Shown: one piece after another, positions 12,601-23,897 of the stretch
Layout of the letters: every line of letters starts with the position of its first letter
How positions within the stretch are numbered: the first letter of the stretch is position 1
From: Burhinus oedicnemus
Taxonomy: Eukaryota; Chordata; Aves; Charadriiformes; Burhinidae
Reading direction: 5' to 3'
Length of the DNA stretch: 64,000 bases
NCBI GenBank assembly: GCA_008921705.1
Contig: VFFE01007601.1
Coordinates: 1,764,963-1,828,962, forward strand
Notes under the pieces: generated by a model
The model's input: only the letters and a program-made list of their open reading frames with translations
The model's database searches: none
What the model was told of the DNA's origin: nothing
Translations under genes and position numbers: made by a program

Positions 12601-13790
12601 TTGACCTCAGTGAGTATTAACTTCTCAGATCAATAAATGCTGTTATTGACCTCAAAGAAAAATCAATAGCAGCTTGTTAATTTGCAAACTATGACTGCAA
12701 GAAAATGATACACATTTTGTTCTTATTATCACCTATTTATATCTATATTTTAACGCCTTCAGTATTTCCACCTAGAGATCATCATGTCAAAACATTTCAA
12801 TCCCAGCTGTTAGAAGGTTGAGGAGACAGGCATTATACATTATGGAATAATTGATGAGCAGTACATGTTATTTCCCATATCTCATGAAAATAATACCCTG
12901 AGCAGTTGTATATCACCTGTGTTGTTTTCCTTTTTTGGGTAGTCCAGTTCGTTTCATTTGATTTTCTCTGGTGCGCTTCATCAAAACTTTTCATAAAAGT
13001 ACTATATTTTAGCTGCCAAAAGAACATTTCTACATGAATAATAAGGGGGATGAAAGACTGACTAGTGGAAATGAGGAGACTGAAAGTGATCACTATAAAA
13101 ATCGTAATTAATATACAGTAGATTTTTCCTATTTGCATAAGGATGACAGTTTTCTAGGCAAGAATCTGCTCTGCAGCAGGCTGAAATTATAACTGTGTGA
13201 CTATATAACAAAGAAAAAAGTTTTAAATGACAAAGTATTGGTGGAGAGGTGTTGTTTTGTATCATAGCAGGTTTTGTATATAAACACTGAAATGTCAGGT
13301 TTTACATAGTTTGAAATGCCTAAAAAATGCCTATTGCTGCAATTCAAATGTCATAACAGTAACAGTTCTTCTGCATATATATCACTTTGATATTTAAACT
13401 TAAAAACCTCATAAATGATTTAATATTACTTTGGCCTTGTTATGATCTGACTGCCAAAAAAGGCAAAGGCTGATTTTCATCTGGTCTGGAGAGTAGTGTT
13501 TTCATTCACAGAAGACAAAGCCCAAGTCTGTCAGCCTTTTACAGTCATTAATTCTGTCTGATACATCTGCAGCGATCTTGGCAAACTGATTGCTATGTTT
13601 AGAAAACTTTTCCTTCATTAAATGACAGCGTGAGAGGTATTCACATGCAAAAATAAGGCAATAGTTTAATTTTTAGACTAACTGAAGTGGCTGCAGGGTT
13701 TTTGATGGCTATATGGTTTTGCCCTTTAATATCATGACCTCCCAGAACTTCGTTTGTGCAACCATATTATCCTCTTGAGAGACAGAGTCA
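6654..13790. other. Long AT-rich non-coding stretch
   Basis: About 7 kb of unremarkable AT-rich DNA. None of the open frames (for example 9999-10346, 10427-10783, 11256-11543 and 12833-13138) has a domain, repeated motif or protein-like composition. Several are rich in Cys, Phe and Tyr, as expected from AT-rich noise. No tRNA-like or repeat-family sequence was recognised. Confidence 0.5.
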
Positions 13791-13845
13791 ACAATATTAT
13801 ACTCATTCTGTAGATAGGCATACCAAAGCATAATGAGGTTAAATT
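13791..13845 (-). mobile_element. Possible MIR-like SINE fragment, minus strand
   Basis: On the plus strand the order ATTATACTCATT, AGAT, ACC-A-GCA, GAGGTTAAAT follows the complement of the MIR core (cattttacagatgagg ... gcacagagaggttaag). Divergence is high and the match short, so it could be coincidental. Confidence 0.35.
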
Positions 13846-16190
13846 AAAAAATAATAATAATTAAAAAAAAGCAGCACCAAGTTAGATTAATCTCTGAGGT
13901 TCAGACAAATGATGCTCTTGCAGATCTGGAAAAATGTTTGTGGTGATTATGCAGTCTTTTCTGTCTTACAGAAGAAGTCCTGAATGGTCAAGAAAGCCAG
14001 TATATGTAAGTCTATATAGAAATCCCAAGTAGTAGGAACAGTTTCCCTGCTTCTCTCCTTGACGTTTTGAGCTACCTTTGAGTAACCAGCTAGTTTGGAC
14101 CCTTCTATAAGAGACCAAAACAGAAATGATGTGGAAGGTGGTGAATTTGGGGAGGGCGGAAAGTTCACAGTCACACTACAGGAGCAGAGAGACCTTGTCA
14201 GCCTTATATTTTAAAATTATCTCTTTTCGGCCTACAGATTGCAGAGCAGCACCTAGATTTTCAAAGTGCCAACTTGTCCATGATCTATCAGAATTTTAGT
14301 AGTTGAACTAGGGCAACCAGACAAACTCTTGAGTGAGTGTGAGCCAAATATGGCTCCTTGACTCTGTAGACCACCATTTTTCTACCTAGAAGATACCTAG
14401 TCTGCTCAGAAATGCTGTGCTACAGTGCCTGGAGCTCACCATGACCTCTGGTCTCAGGATTACAGAAGATAGCGCTGGTGTCAGTTCTCATGGTGCCTTA
14501 ATTGCTGTGTGGCACCTGGTGAATTCTCTGCTCTGGAAGCATTGTCTTTAAGGTGTACCTGAGTTGAGGAAAAAGCCTTATAAATTCAAACATCCAGTCC
14601 TCTGCTATGAACATCTAATGCTTTCTCTTACCTTTCAGTACCCTCTGTAATCACTAGAACTGTTTACTTAGCTGATGAGAGGCTCTTAAGACTAAGTCTA
14701 ACTTAACCAAAAGAGAAGGAAATATAATATAATCCACAACATTATAATTTTTAAAAAGCCTTGTTCACAATCCAGCATTTGTGGTACGTCAGAAGGAGTT
14801 CAGTTTATGACTATAAAATCACTGAATTTAACTTCTCAATAGATGTTACTGACGGCAGAGTTACGGATTTCCATAATTGAAACGTTTGGAGATTCTGCAC
14901 TAATGGTCAGTGGAGCACAAGCTAGTAATGTTATGAGATGAGATGCTCTGCTTAGTCTCTTTGTGAATTACTTTTACTCTCCCCATTTTGCTTTATTAAG
15001 GGAATTTTCCATTTACTTCCTATTTTGGGAAAAAGTCTCTATGTTATTAAAGTATATAAAATATTTGATGCCATAAAATGGATCTATTTTAGTTTGATAA
15101 ACTAGAAATATGCTGTGCTGTGAGGGTCATAGCTTATAATACATACTGTTAGTACTTTTTCATTTTTCTATATTAGGAGATTAGTGAAAAATAAGCTCTA
15201 TCAATTAAGTTTTATTGCAAAATTATCTTCAGATGTACAGCAGTGAAGATGATATTGAGTGATAACACTAGAGTGGATTTTGTATAAAGCAATTACAGCT
15301 TGAAAACCGCAATCTGAATGAAAATATTGCTCAAGGTTTTTTGTAATCTAGCATTAATGCCAAAAAACCTCTTCCTTTAGAAAGTGCTTAAATTACCTCT
15401 GTTAAACACAAGACATTCCTAAGCTGTTCATGTGTGCTATTGACTGAAAAATACTTTACTGATACCTGGTTTCACTGCTTATGCTTTGGCAAATCTGTAA
15501 AGTACATATAAGCGTATGGTTCCACCTCTTAAGATGATTCTGTTTATAATATTACCATGTTTTCCTAAAGATATTACTTTGTTTATACGAATACCAGTGT
15601 TCTTAGTTCAGAAATTATTTTATGTAGGTGCACTTCAATGCTATGAAATTTTTTGCATTCTTAAAAGCAATGATTTACCCTGACAGGATAAGCAAGGCTT
15701 TTTCACAGTATGATGTAATACATATAGCCACATATGTTTCCTTGACATGTTCTTCCGGAGTTAAAAGTGCATTGAGCTTTGCAAAGTGAATTTCAAGAAC
15801 TTCAGAAGCGAATTGTTTCATTCTGCTCATAATGAATGAAATCTATCCGAATGCTCAAATCATGCTTGTTGCAGTGTTCCATTCTGCCATCCCACCTTCG
15901 GTGGCACAGGCAGCCCCTCTAAACACATAAAGGACTTTGTTGATCTAGAAAAACAAATTAAATTGTTCAAGAGCCGCAAGGTAGTTCAGTCCCTATTTAT
16001 GGCATAGGGAATTTTGCATATAGCATTGACTACTTGTTTTGGAATAGCATACTTCAAAATGTTTTATTGAGCGCACATACAAGAGAAGTAGCTCTGTAAA
16101 ATGCCCAATTTGGAATAAACTGAACGGTACCTTAAGGAGGGTCAAATAATTTCGGAAGTGTATGAGTTGTACTCCATTGTTTCATTGTGG
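13846..16190. other. Non-coding, nothing recognised
   Basis: No gene or repeat family is recognised. A short A/T-rich patch (ATAATAATAATTAAAAAAAA) begins at about 13850. The minus-strand frame 13947-14174 is Ser/Pro-rich and unconvincing. Confidence 0.45.
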
Positions 16191-16199
16191 ATAAATAGC

Positions 16200-16480
16200 T
16201 TGTGGCTCTGACCAAATCCCCAGTGATGCCAGCATGAATCAAGACAATTGAGTCAAGTGGTTACAGGTTTCCATCCTTTCAAATTGATCAAATTGAAATA
16301 GCCCATTAGGAATTGATTTAAATCAGTTTAGATAAGCTCAGTCTTAGTCCTGGGCCTTGAGGCTTTGGCTACTGAAAGTTCACTTGAAGTTGGACATATA
16401 CCAGCTCCACAGGCCATCAACTTTATTAGTGTGGAGATAAGCTGATTAGATCTTGTCAATCAAAGGTGCCAATATCTCAA
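16200..16480. promoter_or_regulatory. Candidate conserved non-coding regulatory element
   Basis: The stretch is dense in short transcription-factor-like words. It has two identical AGATAAGCT sites, 105 bp apart (16330-16338 and 16435-16443), matching the GATA consensus. TGTCAATCA at 16454-16462 is the complement of the PBX-PREP/MEIS core TGATTGACA. There are several ATTGAT/AATTGA repeats and a CAATCAAAGG word resembling a TCF/LEF site. It contains no ORF or repeat. This density is seen in developmental enhancers, but conservation was not tested. Confidence 0.3.
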
Positions 16481-16534
16481 TTGAGTGTCTCTCCCAGTCT
16501 TTCTCTCCTTCTTTGTTGCCCGCTTCAATGCCTT

Positions 16535-16582
16535 AAAAAAAAAAAAAAAAAAAAAGAGAGAGAGAGCACGCACAAGCAAGAG
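16535..16582. repeat. A21 plus GA-rich microsatellite
   Basis: Twenty-one A (16535-16555) are followed by about six GA units, then CACGCACAAGC and a second short GA run. This is a compound simple repeat. The open frame crossing it (16466-16693) encodes a poly-Lys stretch and is not credible. Confidence 0.9.
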
Positions 16583-16769
16583 AGAGATGTGTGGTATGCA
16601 TCCCCCTGGTTGTCACCAAGCAGGGTGCAAGGGTACTGTGATGATGTGATGACTATATTAAAGAGGACATCAATTTGTTTTAAAGTGTTTTGATTTTTTA
16701 TGGTGGCATTAAGAGAGAGAACATTGTGGTTGCAGCTTTACTAGAAAGCAAAGAGTTCTAGAAGGGAAG

Positions 16770-16785
16770 AAAAAAAAAAAAAAAA
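16770..16785. repeat. A16 homopolymer
   Basis: A run of sixteen A in a purine-rich context. It is a simple repeat. Confidence 0.85.
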
Positions 16786-19245
16786 GTGTTTCTTTGAAAC
16801 CTACCGGGTCTTTGAGTCTTGCTGTGCCAATGGGCGCTTAACTGCTCCTGTAACTGGCATACTCTGATCCACCACCAGCTTAGGTACTATTCTTCTCTCC
16901 AAATTATTCATTTATATAAAATTGAAAGATTTGTGGATGTTTAATCCTTACGGAAGTAATTTAAAATATTTTTTAAATATAGCCTCTGAGAAATGTTTGG
17001 TTATGCCAATAATGAGCATGATATATTGTAACAGTCTGGGAAATTACAGCATGAATTAAGGTCAGGTTAGAACATACAGTGACCCTCTCTCTGAAAATGA
17101 AGCTATGCATGCACTGAATAAATACATGCAGGTATTTGCATCTCTGCTTTGTAGAGGAAAAAACCAGCTAAACAGAACATCAGCTGTAAAAATCTAATAG
17201 TGCAGTGTTTCAGCTTTGGGCTTCATCATATAGTTAAAGATGGTATAGAGGAAAACTGGGCTTTTGTTCTTCACATCTGAAGTTTGCTCACACCATGCCT
17301 CCCTCATACTTCAAATGCAAACAACAGAAGCCCGTCCTTTTCTTCCATCACCCTACACTCACCACCCAATGAAGGCTGGAGCTACAGTGCTGCAGAACTA
17401 CATTGCCACACTGGATTATCTCTTTATCAGTTATTCTTCACTCCACTGTATCAATTTTCCACTAACCAATCAGACACTCCTCTTAGAAAAGACTGTTTGA
17501 CTATTTCTTCTAGATAAATGTATTTATAGCTACACCGATCCACACAGGCGACTCATGTGCTACATGTCTTGGGGACAGAAAGGGAAATTACTTGCTCCTT
17601 CCAGAGGACTTTAAGTGTGTTCCCTCTAGTTAATACTGCTATTTGGGGATATTTGAGGAAAAAATCTAGTGTTTGTGTGAAGATCTTGATTATTCACTTG
17701 GGTACTGGAGTTCAGATATAACTGCAGCACCGTGTATTTGCGTAGAAGGAGAAGGTGCTCTTTTCCAATCTCACCTTTGTTTCCTGCCAGTCATTCTTGC
17801 CAGCTCCCTGTTCAGTCTGCATGCGGAGGGGAAGTTAATAGCCAACTGTAGCACAAGGAGGATATCGTGACAGTGAGCTGTCTGCATTATTCAAGTAGGG
17901 GTTTTCTTTTGCCACTCCCCAAAAAAGATAAAAAGTTCCAAACACAGAAAGAAATTGTAGGGGAGAAAAGCCTTATTGCCTTATTGTAGCTAATTAGAGT
18001 TCCTCCGTGTTTAGATGGGGTTGTTGAACTGTATTTTTTTTTTTCTGTTTAATACACTGTTAACAGCTCTTACGCTGCAGTTACAGTCAATTGGAAGCAA
18101 GTGTTTTTTGAGAAGTTCCTGAAGGAAATCTATGTAGCAGACCACTAACCAAATGTCGCACCTTTTTCCTCCAGCTACTTCCCAAGTTGAAATCAGTAAC
18201 TCATTGTTTAAAATCTCTTTTTGAAGGCTAGAAAGAAATGTATTGGTGTTCCAACTTGCCCTTCGATTGCTCTGCCTTACCTTCGTTAGCCATATTTTTT
18301 CAGGCTGATACTTGTTTCTAATGCAGTCGTATTTGAAAACCCATTTTTTTACTGGTTGCGTGGAACTGCGCAGCGTGGAATTGAATCAACAGTACAAAAC
18401 CCATGGTGATATTATTTGATTAGTAACCTAGTATTTCATGATAGACTGGATAGTATGGTCATGACTTCCAAAATAATTTGTACTTTATTAAAAATAGGGT
18501 GTGCTCAACTTGATATTATAGATAGACTGAACATATGTTTTGTCTTGGCAATTCCGAGAGTGTTAAATAACATTTTTATCTCTTCTTTCAGCAAGTGGAG
18601 GAGCTGAGTTCTGTCTTGATGGCTGAGTCTAACATAGGTTTGTTGCTGTGTTTATTTCAGCAGGCCCTTCAGTTAGTACTTAAATTCAGCTTAGTATAAG
18701 GCCACAGATGACAGTAAATACAATTTCTAGAAAGATGTGTTAGCCAAATAAGCAGGGATTTTTGGCAAGTTTTTACTTTAGGGCTACAACTGCTACTGAA
18801 GTTATTTGAAGTTTGCATCATATGTGTACTGTATTTGGGGATGAGTGTGCCTAATGAAAATTATATATGCTTGTAAACATCTTCCCATTGTTATTTAATA
18901 AAAGCAAATCTAGAACATTGCCGGAAGGACTTGTATGTTAAGGCTCTCTTTGACAGCAGATTTGTAATGTTCTTATTGAAAGTACTTAAAAGTCATTTAA
19001 GGAGGGTCTGTAACTTGGATGCCACCATCTTGAGGGAATGGTTTCAATGTAGTGACTCAGTTTTGGACATAAATAAAAAGCTGGCAGTGCTTAGTTTGGG
19101 GTTGGTTTTGGTTTTGTTTTTTTTTTCTTTGCAAGTTTTATTGTTAAACCACCAAGAAACCCATTTGGTTCGTGGCATTGTTACAGCTCAGATGTGAAAG
19201 CTTGAAAATATCTTCATCAGTACACTCTTTTTCCACTATGTTTGT

Positions 19246-19248
<3 letters not shown>
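16786..19248. other. Non-coding, nothing recognised
   Basis: No gene or repeat is recognised. Two overlapping frames at 17264-17517 and one at 17673-17870 were read and show no family resemblance. Confidence 0.45.

Positions 19249-19275
<27 letters not shown>
19249..19275. repeat. T27 homopolymer
   Basis: Twenty-seven consecutive T. It could be a complementary poly(A) tail, but no retrocopy was recognised on the upstream side (to its right on the plus strand). Confidence 0.9.
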
Positions 19276-19279
<4 letters not shown>

Positions 19280-19556
19280 AAGAGAGTTTTTATGACTGAT
19301 TATTTCATAATCCGCTAATGAATGTGTTTCAGTGAGGTAATAAAAAGTAAGAAAATAAGAACTGGAATGAATTACTCTGCATACACGTACTCCATGTACT
19401 CTTTTCACAAAGTGCCCTAAGCCAACTTCTAGAGGTAATATTTACTTACTATGTATGTGCTGATTAGTGTATATATTGTATATATGACACCAGAGGCCAG
19501 GTTAAAAGTATCCTCTGTGAACTATCAAACACAGAAGCAAAGATGTTTTAATACTT

Positions 19557-19578
19557 AAAAACAAACAAACAAACAAAA
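19557..19578. repeat. (AAAC)n microsatellite
   Basis: About four AAAC units followed by AAAATT. It is a simple repeat. Confidence 0.85.
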
Positions 19579-19960
19579 TTTGGTTTGTGTTCTTCCTTGG
19601 AGGTAAGTCCATCTTCAGGCATTAGAGGGCCACAGGCATCCATTTTCCCTGTTTACCCTGCAGCTTGCCAGTGTTCTAACCAGGGAGAAACGTAAGTGAA
19701 TATTGCAAAGTAAAGTTACGATTGCCTAAGCTTCCTTTTCAGAAGAGTCTTGGTTTTAACAAATTTGACAGAAAATATAATTCAGAAAAAGTCCTCAGCT
19801 TTTAAAATCATATTCTTGAATTGTGAATTAACGCAACTCTTCTGATTTTAGAACAACATTCCGATGTCTTTGATCTCTACATTTTGGGAATTCTTATTAG
19901 CTTAAACACAATCACTTTCAGGAAAAGTCCTACGAGGAGGAAGGATTTTTCTTAAATGGG

Positions 19961-20006
19961 AAAAAAAAAAAAAAAGGGAAAACAAAAAAGGGAGAGAGAG
20001 AGAGGA
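19961..20006. repeat. A15 and GA-rich purine tract
   Basis: Fifteen A, then GGGAAAACAAAAAAGGG and a run of GA units: an almost uninterrupted purine tract. The open frame 19956-20249 begins in it (poly-Lys) and is not credible. Confidence 0.85.
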
Positions 20007-20029
20007 GAAATCTTTTCCTGTTTCTTCCC

Positions 20030-20480
20030 TGAGGCTGAACTGTTTATCACTCCATCCTTGTTCGATAGAAGTGAATTTTATAATAAAATTTTCCCTAATC
20101 GGGCTCTGTCAGTGAGGTGTCTTATCGTGGGGAGGAAAATGACACCGATCCTATCGAAAAACAGAAACGATGTCACAGTGTCCCCAATCACAGCTACTCA
20201 GCTTCCATATCTACCTTCTCCACAAACACCAAGCACTGCTTTTTCATAAGAACATCAAAACCTAGCGAAGTCATTAAAATTGCACCCGCGTAGAGTTGCA
20301 GGGATCAGCCGCACTAGCGCAAAATGGGATGTGGGAAAACAGACTCTCTAAATGTGCTAATTCCATTGTCACGTGTTTACGGCTTAATTTTAATCAGTTA
20401 AAAAAGCCACACATTGCAATAAATTGGCATTATCTTCTGTGACACCAGAGGACACAGTTGGTTCAAGGATTTAGAGGGTC
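20030..20480. promoter_or_regulatory. Candidate conserved non-coding element
   Basis: This is CpG-retaining, low-redundancy sequence within AT-rich surroundings. Visible motif-like words are CCATTGT (SOX-like, 20363-20369), CACGTG (E-box, 20370-20375) and CTTAATTTTAATCAG (homeodomain-like, from 20383). No ORF or repeat explains it. The call is by texture only. Confidence 0.22.
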
Positions 20481-22774
20481 GCTGGCAACAGTATATAGTG
20501 TTACAGACAAAGTATTTTTACGCTTGAACTACGGTAGCTAAGGTGCAATCCCCAGTTAAGACTGCAAACAAAGACTATAACCCACACAGTACTAAGTTCA
20601 ACATGCAGACCACCTTCAGCCTGGAGACAGTGTAGAATGCTAAACTGAATATTGCTGAAGAACATTTTCTAATTTAATGCTTATAGGTAATTTGTTGGCC
20701 ACTCTAATTGAGGTTGCAATTCAGTCGTGTTCTCTTATGTGTCCTGTACCATAATGAAGAAAGATCTGTTGGAAAAATCCCTTTGCTGTATTTGCATTCC
20801 GCTTCTAAACTGATGGTGCTTGTTTACATTGTGCCATTAGATTTCTTCCTCAAAACTATACATTGCATTTTCTATTCCTCTGCTCACGGAAATGTAGGTA
20901 AATCAGCCAACACGAACTGAAATGTGATAGTAGTAACGCCGCTGCTTCCAATGAAAGGTTTATGGAAAGTTTAAGTTTTCTAATTAGGTAGTATCACAGG
21001 TCACATGAGAATTGTACATGGTATCCGTCTCTACTCCTCCCATTTTCTTTCTTTTCCTTCCCCCCTCCCCCTTAGACTTGTTCTTTCACTTGAATATGGC
21101 TGATCAAAATGTTTATAAGCAGCAGGAGAATTATTTTCTGTAGAGCAGTATGATCTAACTAATAAACATCCATTTCAATAAAACCGTGTCTATAAAAGTT
21201 GTCTGGTTTTATTTCAATGGATCAAACATGAAAAATGTGTGTGACCAGTTCGATTCTAGAATGAGCAAACAGAAAGCAACCAAAGAAACAGTTGGGGTAG
21301 GAATTTAACTTTTACTGAATAACCAGCTGCTTTTAGGATGTGAGCACATCCATAGCCGAACACAAATGTCTGTTTGAAACAGCACTAAAGAGCACTGCTA
21401 AATTAGTACACAAAGTCATTACTGCAAAAAACAAGATGTGCTTAGCGTAGGGTGCAGGTCATCACTCTGCAGTTTCCAACATTTGATATTTTGACTTGGA
21501 CAATTTAGTGCCAAGTGTGTAGCATATCATTTCTGTGCATTCTAAGCCCTGCAAGTTCTTCAAAAATAAACATGAAAATGGCCAAAGAAACTATTAACAA
21601 TCAGCAATGAACAGCATTAGCAAATAAAATGAAATTAGTATATGGATCTCTTTTGCATATAAAGAAATAGGTTCATTTGACTTACTTGGAAACAAACCTG
21701 CAAAACTGTTTTAGATGGAAAACAAAGGGATGTTATCTGAGCTTGAGTTCAATCTAGGATTTTTTTCATTAATTTATAAAAATAATAGATGCTAACAATG
21801 AATAAACAAATTCCTGAAATATCTGAAAAAGGGTTTACACTCTACAAATTAACTTGTGCATAAAGAAGTGGTACCCTGAAACAAGTTTACTGTCAGATTT
21901 TTCTGAATTTAGTATCTATTTCAGTGCTTGCAATTTTCTTACTGATTCGGGTTTGTAACATGATGCAAGCTATGTTTTTTGCGCTTCTTACCTGTTTAAA
22001 CAGCTTGAGTAAATATGCGGGGTCATTTTATTAGAATAAGAGAAAAAAAGAACAGTGCACATATAAAACACTGTTCTCTTCTGCGTCTGGATTAGCAGCG
22101 AACTCTGCATGACAAAAAAAGACTTCTTTATGTCAGTATACTTGGCTTTATAAAGACCATTATGACTTTGTTCTCTAAAACAAAATACAAACATCTAATT
22201 GTTCACAAGATTTTGCTTGAGAGTTTTGCCACTACATTTCTATGGATGTGTGCTTATATTCTGTTGGGAAGAGAGTGACATATTATTTTTTTAAAAGATG
22301 CTTTTTATTTTGGTTTAAAATCTGGCAAATTAGCTAGGGGAGTGTTTCTTTAACTAAACAAACCACACTGCTTGCAGGTTTCCCTAGTTAAGACCTCCTA
22401 AGATTGTTCAGCGCACTTCCAACAAGTGATATAGGTCATGACATATCATAGCTGAGTTTAGGACATCCGCTCGGAATGGACTAACTGGCATTATAACCTG
22501 TCGGAAAATTATCATCCCGTTTTTTAGAGGCGTCAGCTGCTTGGTCTCTGTCTCTTTCTCTCTTTCTCTCTCTCAAAACTGCCCAATTTTTACAATCCAC
22601 ACTTAGATCCTGTGCTGTAACTTGTTTGCGATCATAATTAAGTGGAATTACTGAATTTGGTTGCTTTGAACTGTGTGCGGGTTGGGGTGGGGAAGTGGGA
22701 GAGCTAGTTCACGTTAGATGTATAGATAGGAGGAGAGTATTTGTTGGTGCTTATATTTGCATGCTTCTGTGCTA
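20481..22774. other. Non-coding, nothing recognised
   Basis: AT-rich sequence with no recognised gene, RNA or repeat family. A short CT-rich patch lies at 22545-22573. Confidence 0.45.
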
Positions 22775-22818
22775 AAATTCTTAGCTTATAGCTATAAGTG
22801 GCTATAAGCTAAGAATTT
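22775..22818. repeat. Perfect 18-bp inverted repeat, 8-nt loop
   Basis: The left arm (22775-22792, AAATTCTTAGCTTATAGC) and right arm (22801-22818) are exact reverse complements around the spacer TATAAGTG. As RNA or cruciform DNA it would fold into an uninterrupted 18-bp stem. Pairing does not extend clearly into the flanks, so it is short for a typical microRNA precursor. No TIR element or target duplication is evident. Confidence 0.9.
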
Positions 22819-22989
22819 ACTTGTTACTTACAGCAGAGTAGTAAAATATTTTACACTGAATATATTGCTCTGAAAACAAAAGTGTAAATCTAAGTAGGTA
22901 TTTTGTCTCTGGAAAGATGAACACAAGACAACCAATATTAGTGTACACAAACATGCATTTTAAACGTTATGAGGTGAAAGCACATTTTT

Positions 22990-23010
22990 TATATATATAT
23001 ATATATATAT
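22990..23010. repeat. (TA)10 microsatellite
   Basis: About ten uninterrupted TA units following a T run. Confidence 0.9.
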
Positions 23011-23848
23011 GTTTACCTTCTGTAGTGTCTTTTTGATATAAGATGAGTGAAAATCACTGTTTCAGATCTAGTTTTACAGAAAAATGTCAAAATAATTCAT
23101 GCTTATTTGTGAATTCTACACAGAATCACTTGAGTTTCATCTTTTCATGTTGTGGATAATTTCATCAATTTAGATCTATAAGTATGGATATTGTATTAAA
23201 ATAGTCTTTCATTTATGCAGCTCATCACTTTTGTAAATTGTAGGTATGTTTGCGTATCTAAATGCAACAAAACCAGAGGGTTGGCACTCATTTATAAAGC
23301 TATAAACTTCTTGTGTTATACTTTTGCACACATAGGCTGCGCCATTGAGCCACCAGTCAGGTAAAACTGTTTTCTTACTTGATACTGTGTAATGGGTGGA
23401 ACTAAAGATGTACTTAACAGAACTGGATATCAGCATCTTTTTGTGTTTGTTACCATAATGGAATTTGGGGAAACTGCAGCATGTTTCTAAGTACCTACTT
23501 GTAACGTTAGTCAGTGTCTTATAAGTTCGACCCTATTAGATTTTTTTTTGGATCTGTAAATATGCTGTAGTTACTTTTTAATACAGTGCTTATAACACGG
23601 TTATTTGTTCTTTTGAAATGTATATCCATTTCCTATTAAACATTTATCCACATACCAGGGATATTAATAATAAATTTACCAAAAAAGCATCTGGCTGTAT
23701 TTGAGTAAGAATTAAAAATACAGTGTTAATAACATGCAAGTAGTTAAAAGGTGGGTTTCCTGAACAGGATTTAAACTTAATTCATTTCAAAAAGATGTCT
23801 GTTACTCTAATTAAAGTAACTTTTTCAAAAAGTGTAAAGATACTGTAA

Positions 23849-23897
23849 CATATATATATGTTTGTGTGTGTATATATACACACACACACACACATAT
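23849..23897. repeat. Compound (TA)n(TG)n(TA)n(CA)n microsatellite
   Basis: Blocks of TA, TG, TA and CA occur in sequence. The central part (23863-23886) is a 24-bp perfect palindrome because TG and CA blocks flank TATATATA. The open frame through it encodes YTHTHT-type repeats and is not a gene. Confidence 0.9.
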
